DNA of 35,429 nt from CAINVV01 sp964506325 (GCA_964506325.1 CAZDLO010000031.1:1-35429); one strand, 5' to 3'. Shown: positions 1 through 8,516, counted from the stretch's first letter. The notes: a model not told the origin generated them from the sequence alone. Numbers and translations: made by a program.

Positions 1-47
1 ATGACAGAATGCAAAACAGAACCCGGCTTACAGGTCTGCGTTTTTTT

Positions 48-55
48 TATCTTTG
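48..55 (+). promoter_or_regulatory. TATCTTTG, -7-like element before queA
   Basis: The 8-mer matches the Bacteroidota primary sigma -7 consensus TAnnTTTG and lies 38 nt before the queA ATG. I see no clear TTG/TTTG element 19-21 nt upstream, so this is a weak prediction. If it is used, transcription would begin inside the hairpin at 51-86 and only the right arm would be in the mRNA. Confidence 0.3.
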
Positions 56-86
56 TGCCAACAACCTCCCAGGTGTTGGCACAAAG
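51..86 (+). terminator. Perfect 13-bp hairpin directly upstream of queA
   Basis: Arms CTTTGTGCCAACA (51-63) and TGTTGGCACAAAG (74-86) are perfectly complementary around a 10-nt loop. The sequence ACTTTTT follows and runs straight into the queA ATG at 94, so on the + strand it has the form of a Rho-independent terminator. It could end an upstream gene outside the window, attenuate queA, or act as a palindromic operator. A TATCTTTG motif overlaps its left edge, which makes the operator reading possible as well. Confidence 0.5.
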
Positions 87-93
87 ACTTTTT

Positions 94-1350
94 ATGAAGA
101 TTAACTTTAACGCAGCCAGTTCTATAAAGGATTTTAGTTACGACCTTCCTGACAGTTCAATTGCAAAGTATCCCCTCACAGACAGAGATCAATCCAGGTT
201 GTTGAAATGGGAGAACAGCAAACTTTCCGATCACATGTTTTGTGATTTACCCGGATTGCTTCCGGAGCATTCGGTGCTGGTATTTAACAACACCAGGGTT
301 ATCAGGGCCAGGCTGCATTTCTTGAAATCGACAGGAGCCAAAATCGAGGTCTTTTGTCTTGAGCCGACGCAGCCACACGATTACATTCTTTCTTTTGCCC
401 AAACCAATACCTGCCGTTGGAAATGCATAGTGGGAAATCTAAAAAAGTGGAAGGGGGAGGTTTTGGAAATGCGGGTAGCCATAAATAAGGAGGGATTAAA
501 TCAGCCATCCGGCGCAGTGGTGGTGTTGAGTGCTGAAATGGTTGGAGACCTTGATGGGGGGTATGAGGTGAAATTCAGCTGGAACAATAGCGGGTATTCA
601 TTCGCTGAGATATTGGAAGCAGCCGGGAACATGCCGATACCTCCTTACCTGCGCAGGGAGTCGGAAGAAATTGATTTAACTGTATACCAGACTGTCTATT
701 CCAAGATAAAGGGATCAGTTGCTGCTCCAACTGCAGGGTTGCATTTTACCGGGCAGATATTTAAAAAGCTGGCAGAGAGGAATATTTTGTGTCAGGAACT
801 CACTCTGCATGTGGGCGCGGGCACTTTTCAGCCGGTTAAAAGTGATACCATCGGGGAACACAGGATGCACACGGAGCATTTTTCTGTCAGCAAAGTGATG
901 TTGGACAACCTGATTGCTCATCCCGGTAAGGTTATTGCAGTGGGTACAACTTCAGTCAGGACGCTGGAGAGCTTGTACTGGGCAGGTTGTAAGATCATTC
1001 AGAATCCGGAAATTGAAGCGGGCCAGCTTTGCATCAGACAATGGGATCCTTATGAAAACAGTGCTGCAGAGATTGGCGAAAAAGCTGCACTGTCGGCCAT
1101 TTCCGAATACCTGGCGAAGAAGGGGCTAAAGGCACTTGAGACCTCAACACAGATCATGATACTGCCCGGATACCGGTTCAGGGTTATTGCCGGACTGGTT
1201 ACAAATTTCCATCAGCCTCAAAGCACGTTGCTCCTTTTAATTTCCGCCATCCTTGGAGATGACTGGCGAAGAGTTTATAGCCATGCCCTGTCGGAGGGCT
1301 ACCGTTTCCTGAGCTATGGAGATGCAAACCTCTATATGACCAGTGATTAG
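94..1350 (+). CDS. queA: S-adenosylmethionine:tRNA ribosyltransferase-isomerase
   Basis: QueA transfers and isomerises the ribose of S-adenosylmethionine onto 7-aminomethyl-7-deazaguanine at the tRNA wobble position, giving epoxyqueuosine. It acts in the cytoplasm in queuosine synthesis. The 418-residue protein carries the family motifs AAPTAGLHF, HVGAGTFQPV, HRMHTEHF, VGTTSVRTLES and a C-terminal TNFHQP followed by STLLLL. The frame is open back to position 1, but the first 31 codons would include a hairpin and low-complexity sequence. The ATG at 94 (MKINF) begins just before family-like sequence, so I chose it. The protein is longer than the roughly 350 residues of the E. coli enzyme, and I believe this is usual for Bacteroidota. 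The gene converges on the Smr gene. Confidence 0.95.
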   Translation: MKINFNAASSIKDFSYDLPDSSIAKYPLTDRDQSRLLKWENSKLSDHMFCDLPGLLPEHSVLVFNNTRVIRARLHFLKSTGAKIEVFCLEPTQPHDYILSFAQTNTCRWKCIVGNLKKWKGEVLEMRVAINKEGLNQPSGAVVVLSAEMVGDLDGGYEVKFSWNNSGYSFAEILEAAGNMPIPPYLRRESEEIDLTVYQTVYSKIKGSVAAPTAGLHFTGQIFKKLAERNILCQELTLHVGAGTFQPVKSDTIGEHRMHTEHFSVSKVMLDNLIAHPGKVIAVGTTSVRTLESLYWAGCKIIQNPEIEAGQLCIRQWDPYENSAAEIGEKAALSAISEYLAKKGLKALETSTQIMILPGYRFRVIAGLVTNFHQPQSTLLLLISAILGDDWRRVYSHALSEGYRFLSYGDANLYMTSD

Positions 1351-1372
1351 GATTTAGACCTTCGTGAATAAC

Positions 1373-1419
1373 AGAACAGAGGGGGGAAATACCGTTGTGG
1401 CATTTCCCCCCTCTGTTCT
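1373..1419. terminator. Bidirectional hairpin between queA and the smr gene
   Basis: Two 18-bp arms (1373-1390 and 1402-1419) are perfectly complementary around an 11-nt loop. They contain six consecutive G:C pairs. The element lies between two convergent stop codons (1350 and 1440), which fits a shared terminator. There is no long T tract on either side, so termination may rest on the stem alone. Confidence 0.7.
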
Positions 1420-1439
1420 ATTTCAGTCGATCTAATAAT

Positions 1440-2528
1440 TTACTTTCTCAGGACTGCCATTGTGGCTCCGAATCCATATTCCCTGAAAGAGGCATCCTGA
1501 ACGGGGAATTTTGAGTATTTGCGGGAAAGCTCCCGCCGCAATTCGTTTTTAAGCACACCATCACCAACTCCGTGGATAAAGACAATTCTTTTCGCCCCGG
1601 AGCCAATGGCCTTGTCCATCTCTTTTCTGAAAGTATCCATCTGAAGTTTCAGCATGTCAGCATTGGATAAGCCGCGTATATCATCAAGGAGTTGATTGAT
1701 GTGGAGGTCTACTTCAATAAGGTCAGACTTTGGCAATTCAGCAGTAACTGTTTTTTTGGGCTCCTTGGTAAGCGTGATCTGTTGGAAATCCCTGTCTGTC
1801 AGCTTATCCAGTTCTGCCCTGAGGGGATTGGATGCAAGTTTGATCAACAATGCGGGAGAGCTGAAATAACTGTTTTGCACAAACGAGGAGGCCTTGAAAA
1901 ATTTTACCGGTGAAATCTTTATCTCTTTTTGAACGGGTTCTTCAAGCTGTGATGCGATTTTTCTGAAGTAGAGCAACTGGAAACAATATTCAGGCAGTTC
2001 CCCAATAACCTTGGGACTGATACTTTCGAGTTCCACTTTTGTATTTGGTTCAAGCAACCCTGCGTCAACAGTGGAGTACTGGTCGCCCAGTTTTGTTGCA
2101 AAATGGTAGATCAATGTATAATTGCAGTCGTTCACCAGGAACAAAACGATATTGCCTTCCGGCGGATTACCCGGATTGTCGGGAAGCGCAGCAAAAATGA
2201 ATTCAGGGAAATCGTTTCCCTTTTGTTGATTTATTTCTTTGAAGCCGCCGCTTTTCACCTCTTTATACCTTTCTCCTGGAGTTGGTTGCTGTTGAGGCTG
2301 GACATATGGGATAGTACGGCCGGCGGGCTGAATTACAGGACGATAGGAGGATGAGACCGGAACATCCGGTTCAAGTACAACCAGATTCCTGATGTAAGTG
2401 GGAATCTCGAAGCCATCCCGGGTCTCTACACTGACCATCTCTTTGGAGAGGATTGCAGTGACGCGGCCACCTCCGACTTCATCAAGGAAGCGGACCTGGT
2501 CCCCGATTGTTATTTTTTTTTCTGACAT
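1440..2528 (-). CDS. DUF2027 and Smr domain protein
   Basis: This is a 362-residue cytoplasmic protein typical of Bacteroidota. The N-terminal part (about 5-55) looks like a small barrel rich in Gly and Val, and the middle (about 105-230) matches my recollection of DUF2027. The C-terminal 90 residues form an Smr domain, with a DLH motif near 275 and HGVGDGVL near 320. Smr domains are nucleases or nucleic-acid binding modules found in MutS2 and related proteins. The substrate of this stand-alone form is unknown to me. The ATG at 2528 is preferred over a TTG one codon upstream. The gene starts 31 bp after wbpB on the same strand, so it may be read through from that operon, but its function looks unrelated. 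Confidence 0.85.
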   Translation of the reverse strand: MSEKKITIGDQVRFLDEVGGGRVTAILSKEMVSVETRDGFEIPTYIRNLVVLEPDVPVSSSYRPVIQPAGRTIPYVQPQQQPTPGERYKEVKSGGFKEINQQKGNDFPEFIFAALPDNPGNPPEGNIVLFLVNDCNYTLIYHFATKLGDQYSTVDAGLLEPNTKVELESISPKVIGELPEYCFQLLYFRKIASQLEEPVQKEIKISPVKFFKASSFVQNSYFSSPALLIKLASNPLRAELDKLTDRDFQQITLTKEPKKTVTAELPKSDLIEVDLHINQLLDDIRGLSNADMLKLQMDTFRKEMDKAIGSGAKRIVFIHGVGDGVLKNELRRELSRKYSKFPVQDASFREYGFGATMAVLRK

Positions 2529-2559
2529 CAATAGGTAGATGAGTAAAATTTAGTGCTGA

Positions 2560-3498
2560 TCAAATTCTTGCAAAAGGATGAAAATCCCCAACCAAACCAA
2601 CAGGATCAGTATGCCGGATATGGTCAACTATGTCAATTGCCCGTCTGGCTTCACTTATAGGGAATCCATTACCCGACAGAATGTGACGGTAACTCTCGGT
2701 ATGGAGGTCTGTAAATCCTTCGCTGAACTCAATAACTTCCCCGTTATCACTGAATGATCTGTAAGTTGTCTTTCCGGCTGCTTTGATTTCAGCCGGAATA
2801 TTTTCATAATTGATACTGAGAAAATAGCGAACCCTGGCCTTTCTGAAGCCCAGAACCCCTGAGACGGTATCACTGGATGCAACGTGTACTATGTTTTCAA
2901 TTGCTTCCCCGAAAATCCATGCAAGCATATCATAAAAATGGACCCCGATATTGGTTGCAATCCCACCACTCTTTGAAGCATCTCCTTTCCAGCTTGCGTA
3001 GTACCAGCTGCCTCTTGAAGAGATATAGGTCAGATCAAGGTCAAAGGTCTTCCCTGCAGGACTTTCGTCTACCATCTTTTTCAGGGCGATAACTGCCGGA
3101 TGAAGCCTGAGCTGCAGGATGGTATAAACATTTTTTCCGGTTTTCTCCGCCAGTTGTTCCAGTTTTTCTAACCCTGCCGGATCAAGAACAACGGGCTTCT
3201 CGCAGATAACGTTTGTACCATTGCGAAGCCCGAAACGAATGTGGGAATCATGGAGGTAGTTGGGCGAACAGACGGTAACGAAATCAACCTGTCCGGAGGT
3301 CCCTTTCAGTGATTCCATATTGCATTCAAAACGTTCAAATTCGGTGAAGAAAGAACATTCAGGGAAAAAGCTGTCCAGGATTCCGACCGAGTCGAAGGGA
3401 TCGAGTGCTGTAACCAGTTTGTTCCCGGTTTCAGAAATGGCTTTCATGTGACGTGGTGCAATGTACCCGGCGGCACCGATCAGAGCGAAATTAAGCAT
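2560..3498 (-). CDS. wbpB: UDP-GlcNAcA 3-dehydrogenase, WbpB/WlbA type
   Basis: WbpB oxidises the C3 hydroxyl of UDP-N-acetylglucosaminuronate with NAD, giving the 3-keto sugar that WbpE aminates. In characterised members NAD is regenerated with 2-oxoglutarate. The 312-residue protein has the Gfo/Idh/MocA fold: GAAGYIAPRH at the N terminus binds the nucleotide, CEKPV is the conserved Lys-Pro segment, and KSGGIATNIGVHFYDML is diagnostic of the WlbA/WbpB group. No signal peptide is seen. It is the last of four consecutive genes for the same pathway (wbpE, wbpA, wbpD, wbpB). The 68-bp gap before it holds a -7 motif and a small hairpin, so it may also have its own promoter. Confidence 0.92.
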   Translation of the reverse strand: MLNFALIGAAGYIAPRHMKAISETGNKLVTALDPFDSVGILDSFFPECSFFTEFERFECNMESLKGTSGQVDFVTVCSPNYLHDSHIRFGLRNGTNVICEKPVVLDPAGLEKLEQLAEKTGKNVYTILQLRLHPAVIALKKMVDESPAGKTFDLDLTYISSRGSWYYASWKGDASKSGGIATNIGVHFYDMLAWIFGEAIENIVHVASSDTVSGVLGFRKARVRYFLSINYENIPAEIKAAGKTTYRSFSDNGEVIEFSEGFTDLHTESYRHILSGNGFPISEARRAIDIVDHIRHTDPVGLVGDFHPFARI

Positions 3499-3529
3499 GA
3501 AATTTGTTTAGGTGCATAATATTTTCTGC

Positions 3530-3552
3530 AGGAGCGGAATCCTGCAAAGGTA
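3530..3552 (-). promoter_or_regulatory. TACCTTTG motif and small hairpin before wbpB
   Basis: On the minus strand TACCTTTG (3552 to 3545) matches TAnnTTTG. It overlaps the start of a 6-bp hairpin, GCAGGA-ttccgc-TCCTGC (3547 to 3530). No good -33 element is evident. It may be an internal promoter separating wbpB from wbpD, or a 5'-leader structure. Confidence 0.35.
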
Positions 3553-3566
3553 ATTCCGAAGTTGAT

Positions 3567-4142
3567 TTACTGTGTTTTTGTGACAACCCCATTCTTCAGG
3601 AGGTATGACTCGCCGCTTTCTGAACAGGTTGCCTTACCCCTGTCATCAAAATTTAACCGGTTGCCGTATTCAGACATCCAGCCGATCTGAATGGCAGGAT
3701 TGCCTACCACCAAAGCATAAGGTTCCACATTTTTTGTTACGACCGCACCGGCGCCAATAAAGGCATATTCACCTATATCATTGCCGCAGACAATTGTTGC
3801 ATTGGCACCGATGGAGGCTCCGCGTTTCACGGTAGTGCTGTCATATTCATTTTTCCGGCTGACATGGCTGCGCGGATTGATTACATTGGTAAAAACACAG
3901 GAAGGGCCCAGGAAAACATCGTCCTCGCAAATAACTCCGGTATAGAGGGAGACATTGTTCTGAACTTTAACGTTGTTCCCAACAATTACCCCGGGAGAAA
4001 TAACTACATTTTGACCGATGTTGCAATTCCGGCCAATCATGGCACCGGTCATGATATGGCTAAAATGCCATATTTTGGTTCCTTCCCCGATAATACATCC
4101 ATCATCTACGATGGCTGATTCATGAACAAAATAGTCAGGCAT
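3567..4142 (-). CDS. wbpD: UDP-GlcNAc3NA N-acetyltransferase, WbpD/WlbB type
   Basis: WbpD acetylates the 3-amino group of UDP-2-acetamido-3-amino-2,3-dideoxyglucuronate with acetyl-CoA, giving UDP-2,3-diacetamido-2,3-dideoxyglucuronate. The 191-residue protein is a left-handed beta-helix built from hexapeptide repeats (about residues 10-150), for example IIGEGTKIWHFSHI and VIVGNNVKVQNNVSLY. The segment FTNVINPRS, then GASIGANATIVCG and the ending ALVVGNPAIQIGWMSEYG are characteristic of the WbpD/WlbB branch. The family is a trimer with active sites between subunits. It sits between wbpA (45 bp upstream) and wbpB (68 bp downstream). Confidence 0.93.
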   Translation of the reverse strand: MPDYFVHESAIVDDGCIIGEGTKIWHFSHIMTGAMIGRNCNIGQNVVISPGVIVGNNVKVQNNVSLYTGVICEDDVFLGPSCVFTNVINPRSHVSRKNEYDSTTVKRGASIGANATIVCGNDIGEYAFIGAGAVVTKNVEPYALVVGNPAIQIGWMSEYGNRLNFDDRGKATCSESGESYLLKNGVVTKTQ

Positions 4143-4187
4143 AAGTCGGACAATTATTGGTTTGGAATTATCAGATGTCTATGATGA

Positions 4188-5516
4188 TCAAAGTTTATAA
4201 ACCTTGTCAGATTTCCGGTCAACGGCGTTGCGCAGATCCACGACCAAATTGGCATGTTCCACGATCCAGCTTATATCAAATACTGAATGATTTGTTGTAA
4301 TTATCACACAATCAGCCTGCTGAAGAAGGCCTGCAGTCAGTTCAAGAGACCGGTATTTTTCTCCGGGGGAAGTTTCCACTGCTTCAATATAAGGATCGTG
4401 GTAAGATACTGATGCCCCTTTCCGGGCGACTTCGTCCATGATTTTAAGTGCAGGAGACTCTCGTTCATCATTGATGTCAGGCTTGTACGCTACTCCGAGA
4501 AACAGTAGTATACTACCGTTGATCGATTTTTTATGTCGGTTGAGGGCGGAGGCAATTTTTATGGTCATACGGTGGGGCATCATCATGTTGATATGCCCTG
4601 CAGTGTTGATCATCGTCAGATCAAAATTGAATTTCTTGGCGATGTATTCCAGGTAGAAAGGATCAAGGGGGATACAATGGCCTCCGGCACCCGGACCGGG
4701 ATAGAAGGGCTGAAAGCCGTAAGGCTTGGTTTTTGCCGCGTCGATCACCTCCCAGATGTCAATATCCATCTTGCCACAGAGGAGTGCCATCTCATTGATA
4801 AGACTGATATTAACCAGCCGGTAGGTGTTTTCAAGAATCTTTACCATTTCGGCAACACGTGGTGAACTAACAGGATGAATATGGTCAACGGCCTTGCCGT
4901 ACAAAGCTTTCCCAATTTCCAGTCCTGCTTCGTCGAGGGCACCCAGCACCTTCGGTGTGTTACGCGTGAAATAGGTAGTATTGCCCGGATCAACGCGCTC
5001 GGGCGAAAAGGCAAGCCAAAAGTCCTTCCCGTGAATCAATCCCGACTCTTTCTCAAGTATAGGAAGAACAACACCCTCTGTGGTTGTAGGGTAGGTGGTG
5101 CTCTCCAGACATACGAATGTTCCCAGCTTCATATTTCTGCCAATTGAGGTGCAGGCAGATTCGATATAGCTCATGTCAGGTTTGTGAAATAGATCCAGCG
5201 GAGTCGGAACGCATATCAGAATTGCCTGGCAATCCGACAAAAGGGAAAAGTCGTCGGAGGCAGAAAGTTTTTTATTGAGCATTGCTTCCTGCCAGATTTT
5301 ATCGGAAATATCAGAGATATAGTTTTCTCCTGAATTTATTTTGGAGATCTTCGTCCGGGATTTCTCGAAACCTATGACAGAAATGCCGCTTGAGGCAAAA
5401 GAGACTGCCAGAGGAAGGCCTACATAACCGAGGCCTATGACTCCAACCTTGACGGAGTTATCAGTGATTTTATTCAGTATTTCCTGCATTTTGTGTAGGC
5501 ATGAAATGTTAAACAA
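4188..5516 (-). CDS. wbpA: UDP-N-acetyl-D-glucosamine 6-dehydrogenase
   Basis: WbpA oxidises UDP-GlcNAc at C6 to UDP-N-acetylglucosaminuronate with two NAD, the first step of the pathway completed by its neighbours. The 442-residue protein shows the UDP-sugar dehydrogenase layout: NAD motif GLGYVGLPLA at 28-37, FSPERVDPGN near 170-179, and the catalytic Cys281 in GPGAGGHCIPLDPFYL. FLGVAYKPDINDERESPA marks the C-terminal UDP-binding part. Assignment to the GlcNAc branch rather than ManNAc or glucose rests mainly on the adjacent wbpB, wbpD and wbpE. The ATG at 5516 gives the longest form; a second ATG at 5486 (MQEILNK) is equally possible because no clear ribosome site separates them. Confidence 0.93.
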   Translation of the reverse strand: MFNISCLHKMQEILNKITDNSVKVGVIGLGYVGLPLAVSFASSGISVIGFEKSRTKISKINSGENYISDISDKIWQEAMLNKKLSASDDFSLLSDCQAILICVPTPLDLFHKPDMSYIESACTSIGRNMKLGTFVCLESTTYPTTTEGVVLPILEKESGLIHGKDFWLAFSPERVDPGNTTYFTRNTPKVLGALDEAGLEIGKALYGKAVDHIHPVSSPRVAEMVKILENTYRLVNISLINEMALLCGKMDIDIWEVIDAAKTKPYGFQPFYPGPGAGGHCIPLDPFYLEYIAKKFNFDLTMINTAGHINMMMPHRMTIKIASALNRHKKSINGSILLFLGVAYKPDINDERESPALKIMDEVARKGASVSYHDPYIEAVETSPGEKYRSLELTAGLLQQADCVIITTNHSVFDISWIVEHANLVVDLRNAVDRKSDKVYKL

Positions 5517-5539
5517 TGATCGGGAGAATTCCCTTTATA

Positions 5540-6679
5540 TTATTCCTTAAATCTAAGGAGGTTTTCGGCAATATATTCCAGTTCTTTTTCGTTCATCTCC
5601 GTATGGATTGGCAGTGACAAAACCGACGAGCAGAGTTTTTCAGTGACAGGGAGGACAAATTCTTTTGCCGAAAAACGCAAAAATGCCTCCTGCCTGTAGA
5701 GGGGCAGTGGATAATATATCATGGAAGGAATTCCCCTTTGAGTAAGAAAATTCCTTAAGGTATCGCGCTGTCCATTCCTGATTTTTAAGGTAAACTGGTT
5801 GAAGGTGTTTGGAGTGGAAGGCAATGACACGGGCAGTATTACTGTGCTGAAAGAACCCAATGCACCAAGGTAGTATTCAGCGGCATGCCTGCGTGCATCA
5901 AGGTATTCGCCAAGATGAGGGAGTTTAACATTCAGAATCGCGGCTTGTATGGTATCCAGGCGGGAATTGCATCCAACGATTTTGTGATAGTATTTTTTCT
6001 GCTGTCCATGATTGGCAATCATCCGGATCTTTTCTGCCAACGCGGCATTGTTGGTCATCAGTGCCCCTCCGTCTCCCATGCACCCCAGGTTTTTGGTCGG
6101 AAAGAAAGAGGTACAGCCTATGTGGCCGATGGTCCCTGCTTTTCTTGTTTCTCCGCTGTTAAACGTACAGGAAGCCCCAAGAGACTGGGCATTGTCCTCC
6201 ACCACCCATAAATTGTATTTTTCTGCCAGGTTCATCAGCGGTTCCATATCGGAACTCTGGCCGAAGAGATGAACCGGGATGATTACCCTCGTTCGGGATG
6301 TAATTGATTTTTCAATTGCGGCGAGCGAAATATTGAAGGTGTCTTCTTCCACATCCACCATTACCGGAATACCTCCGAGCAGGGCAATAACTTCCGCGGT
6401 AGCGACATAGGTAAAAGCTGGAACAATCACTTCATCCCCCGGCTTCAGATCAAGCGCCATTAATGCAATCTGCAAGGCATCAGTTCCGTTAGCGCAGCTG
6501 ATAACATGGTCAACCCCAAGAAGTGAGGCGAGATTTTGTTCAAAAACCGCCACTTCTCTCCCTTTGATAAAGGAGGAAGATTCAATGACTTTGCCAATTG
6601 ATTGCATAATTTGCGATTCCAGTTTCTTGTGCTGCAATCGCAAATTGACCATTTCTATTTTATCCGGGAAACTGTTCAA
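5540..6679 (-). CDS. wbpE: UDP-3-keto-GlcNAcA aminotransferase, WbpE type
   Basis: This is a PLP-dependent DegT/DnrJ/EryC1 aminotransferase. In this pathway it would convert UDP-2-acetamido-3-keto-glucuronate to the 3-amino sugar with glutamate. The 379-residue protein has CANGTDALQ at 62-70, VPAFTYVATAEV near 86-97, VVEDNAQSLGA near 149-159, and the PLP lysine K196 in SFFPTKNLG. The first codon of this reading is TTG. An ATG at 6652 (MVNLRLQ) is an alternative, but residues before it (KIEM) still resemble the family, so I kept the longer form. It is the first gene after a 390-bp gap and is followed after 23 bp by wbpA. Confidence 0.92.
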   Translation of the reverse strand: MNSFPDKIEMVNLRLQHKKLESQIMQSIGKVIESSSFIKGREVAVFEQNLASLLGVDHVISCANGTDALQIALMALDLKPGDEVIVPAFTYVATAEVIALLGGIPVMVDVEEDTFNISLAAIEKSITSRTRVIIPVHLFGQSSDMEPLMNLAEKYNLWVVEDNAQSLGASCTFNSGETRKAGTIGHIGCTSFFPTKNLGCMGDGGALMTNNAALAEKIRMIANHGQQKKYYHKIVGCNSRLDTIQAAILNVKLPHLGEYLDARRHAAEYYLGALGSFSTVILPVSLPSTPNTFNQFTLKIRNGQRDTLRNFLTQRGIPSMIYYPLPLYRQEAFLRFSAKEFVLPVTEKLCSSVLSLPIHTEMNEKELEYIAENLLRFKE

Positions 6680-7069
6680 AGAGCAGGTTTATTGTTTTTC
6701 TGGTTGTGATGTGGGTCAGCGTGAAAACCAGGAGTGTTTAATGATCTGATGGTGCAGAGTGTTGAAAGCCTGAAAACAGTTGTTGCAACCTTCTTTTCAA
6801 TGCTCCGCCCGCTCAGCCACAAAAGTGACAAGCCGGGGGCCTAAAACGAACCATAAATATAGCAGTTAAATAGTCCTGGACATGCACAGGCCAAATGAAA
6901 AACAGGATGTTCTGTCCGACTTTTTAACAATGCAGCACAAAGTTAACACATAACCAGAACCTGTCAGAAAAAATTTTCTGTTTAAAAATGATATGGCTTA
7001 CACCAAAGCCCTCATTGAATGACTAATCTATTGAGAAATGCCTGGTTGTACTGATATACAGCAGTTTGA
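6680..7069. other. 390-bp gap with no gene between rmlC and wbpE
   Basis: I found no convincing coding sequence on either strand and no RNA gene I recognise. On the minus strand the gap holds a short palindrome (6980 to 6965) and a TAACTTTG -7-like motif (6945 to 6938) that could start transcription of wbpE with a leader of roughly 250 nt. It is the largest gap in this otherwise tightly packed operon and may be where rml or glycosyltransferase genes were lost. No remnant of them can be read. Confidence 0.5.
6938..6980 (-). promoter_or_regulatory. Candidate wbpE promoter with palindrome over the -33 zone
   Basis: TAACTTTG (6945 to 6938, minus) fits TAnnTTTG. About 20 nt upstream lies CAGAAAA-AA-TTTTCTG (6965-6980), a palindrome with 7-bp arms, where the -33 element would be. 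A canonical TTG is not evident. The placement suggests a regulator site, but A/T-rich palindromes also arise by chance. Confidence 0.3.
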
Positions 7070-7627
7070 TTACAACAGAAAACCGGGCATTTTCAGTGCG
7101 GAAAGCGTTGGCAATTCCCGGTCTTTGGTGGATAATTTTATATCATCCTTTGAAATCTCCCAGTCAATCATCAGTTCCGGATCGTCAAAACGGATGCCTG
7201 CGTCGTGTGAAGGAGCATAAAGATTGTCCACCTTGTAAGAAAAAACAGCTTCTTCACTTTGAACGACAAATCCATGGGCAAATCCGCGGGGAATAAAAAG
7301 TTGAAGTTTGTTGGTCCCGGATAGTTGTACACTGTACCATTTTTTAAAAGTAGGGGAGTCAATACGAAGGTCTACCACAATGTCCAGGATGGTACCTGAA
7401 ATGCAGCGTACCAGTTTGGCCTGCGCAAAGGGAGGGGTTTGAAAATGGAGGCCGCGCAGTACACCGTAAACTGATTTGGATTCATTTTCCTGGACGAATT
7501 TTACGGGTCCAGCCTCTTTCTCGAATTCGCTTTGCAGAAATGATTCAAAAAAATAACCCCTGGCATCGCCATGAATTTTTGGCTCTGTCAGGAAGAGTCC
7601 CTTGAATTGTGTCTGTATGAAATGCAT
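7070..7627 (-). CDS. rmlC: dTDP-4-dehydrorhamnose 3,5-epimerase
   Basis: RmlC (RfbC) epimerises dTDP-4-keto-6-deoxyglucose at C3 and C5 on the way to dTDP-L-rhamnose. The 185-residue length is normal. Family markers are HGDARGYFFESF near 19-30, YGVLRGLHFQ with the catalytic base His61, PRGFAHGF near 113-120 and the active-site Tyr131 in YKVDNLY. It lies 13 bp after rmlA on the same strand. RmlB and RmlD are not in the window, so the full rhamnose route must be completed elsewhere, or this product feeds another 6-deoxyhexose. Confidence 0.95.
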   Translation of the reverse strand: MHFIQTQFKGLFLTEPKIHGDARGYFFESFLQSEFEKEAGPVKFVQENESKSVYGVLRGLHFQTPPFAQAKLVRCISGTILDIVVDLRIDSPTFKKWYSVQLSGTNKLQLFIPRGFAHGFVVQSEEAVFSYKVDNLYAPSHDAGIRFDDPELMIDWEISKDDIKLSTKDRELPTLSALKMPGFLL

Positions 7628-7640
7628 AAAAAAAATAAAT

Positions 7641-8516
7641 TTATCGGCTCGTTAATGACAACAGATATTCCCCGTATTGATTTTTTTTCAGCAGATTTCC
7701 CTGTGCAAGCAACTGAGATTGATCTATCCAGCCTTTTATGAAGGCTATTTCTTCAAGGCAGGCTACTTTTAGTCCGGTTCGCTTCTCGATGGTTGCAATA
7801 AATGAGCCAGCTTCGAGGAGTGACTCATGCGTTCCGGTGTCCAGCCAGGCATATCCCCTGCCCATCAGTTCCACTTTTAGTTCTTTGCGGTCAAGATACT
7901 CCTGGTTCACGGTCGTAATTTCAAGTTCACCCCTGTCGGATGGCTTGATGTTTTTGGCAATGCCGACCACAGAATTGGGGTAAAAATAGAGACCGATCAC
8001 CGCATAATTTGATTTTGGTTTGGCAGGCTTCTCTTCGATTGTTGTAACATTGTCGTTGGCGTCAAAGGTACAAACACCGTAGCGTTCCGGATCATTGACC
8101 CAATAACCGAAAACTGCAGCCTTTTTATGAAGGGTTACCTGTTCAACGGCTTTTTTCAGAAGGTCAACGAAACCGTGCCCGTAGAAAATATTATCCCCAA
8201 GTACCAGGCAAACATCTTCCTTGCCTATGAATTCTTCTCCGAGAATAAATGCCTGGGCAAGCCCGTCGGGAGAATGCTGGACTACATACTGCAATTCAAC
8301 GCCAAACTGCGAACCATCACCCAACAGACGGATAAAGGCTGATTGTTCATCCGGGGTGGTGATAATCAATATCTCACGAATGCCGGCAAGCATAAGAACA
8401 GACATTGGGTAATAAATCATCGGCTTGTCGTAGATCGGCAGCAATTGCTTTGAGGTGCCCAGCGTTATCGGGTGCAGGCGGGAACCGGATCCTCCGGCCA
8501 GAATGATTCCTTTCAT
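7641..8516 (-). CDS. rmlA: Glucose-1-phosphate thymidylyltransferase
   Basis: RmlA (RfbA) joins dTTP and glucose-1-phosphate to give dTDP-glucose and pyrophosphate, the entry step for dTDP-6-deoxysugars. The 291-residue protein opens with the nucleotidyltransferase signature LAGGSGSRLHPIT (6-18), followed by SKQLLPIYDKPMIYYP. It also has LVLGDNIFYGHG, TIEEKPAKPKSNYAV and GRGYAWLDTGTHESLL, all typical of RmlA. It is cytoplasmic and probably co-transcribed with rmlC. A -7-like motif lies about 25 nt before the start codon. Confidence 0.96.
   Translation of the reverse strand: MKGIILAGGSGSRLHPITLGTSKQLLPIYDKPMIYYPMSVLMLAGIREILIITTPDEQSAFIRLLGDGSQFGVELQYVVQHSPDGLAQAFILGEEFIGKEDVCLVLGDNIFYGHGFVDLLKKAVEQVTLHKKAAVFGYWVNDPERYGVCTFDANDNVTTIEEKPAKPKSNYAVIGLYFYPNSVVGIAKNIKPSDRGELEITTVNQEYLDRKELKVELMGRGYAWLDTGTHESLLEAGSFIATIEKRTGLKVACLEEIAFIKGWIDQSQLLAQGNLLKKNQYGEYLLSLTSR

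Noticed and set aside
77..94. Sigma-54-like TTGGCAC sequence before queA
   Set aside because: The -24 half (TGGCAC) is there because it is part of the hairpin arm, but the matching GC at -12 is missing.
302..508. Open frame of 68 codons on the minus strand inside queA
   Set aside because: It lies wholly within a clearly recognised gene on the other strand and resembles no known protein. The same applies to the other long frames antisense to or overlapping the listed genes.
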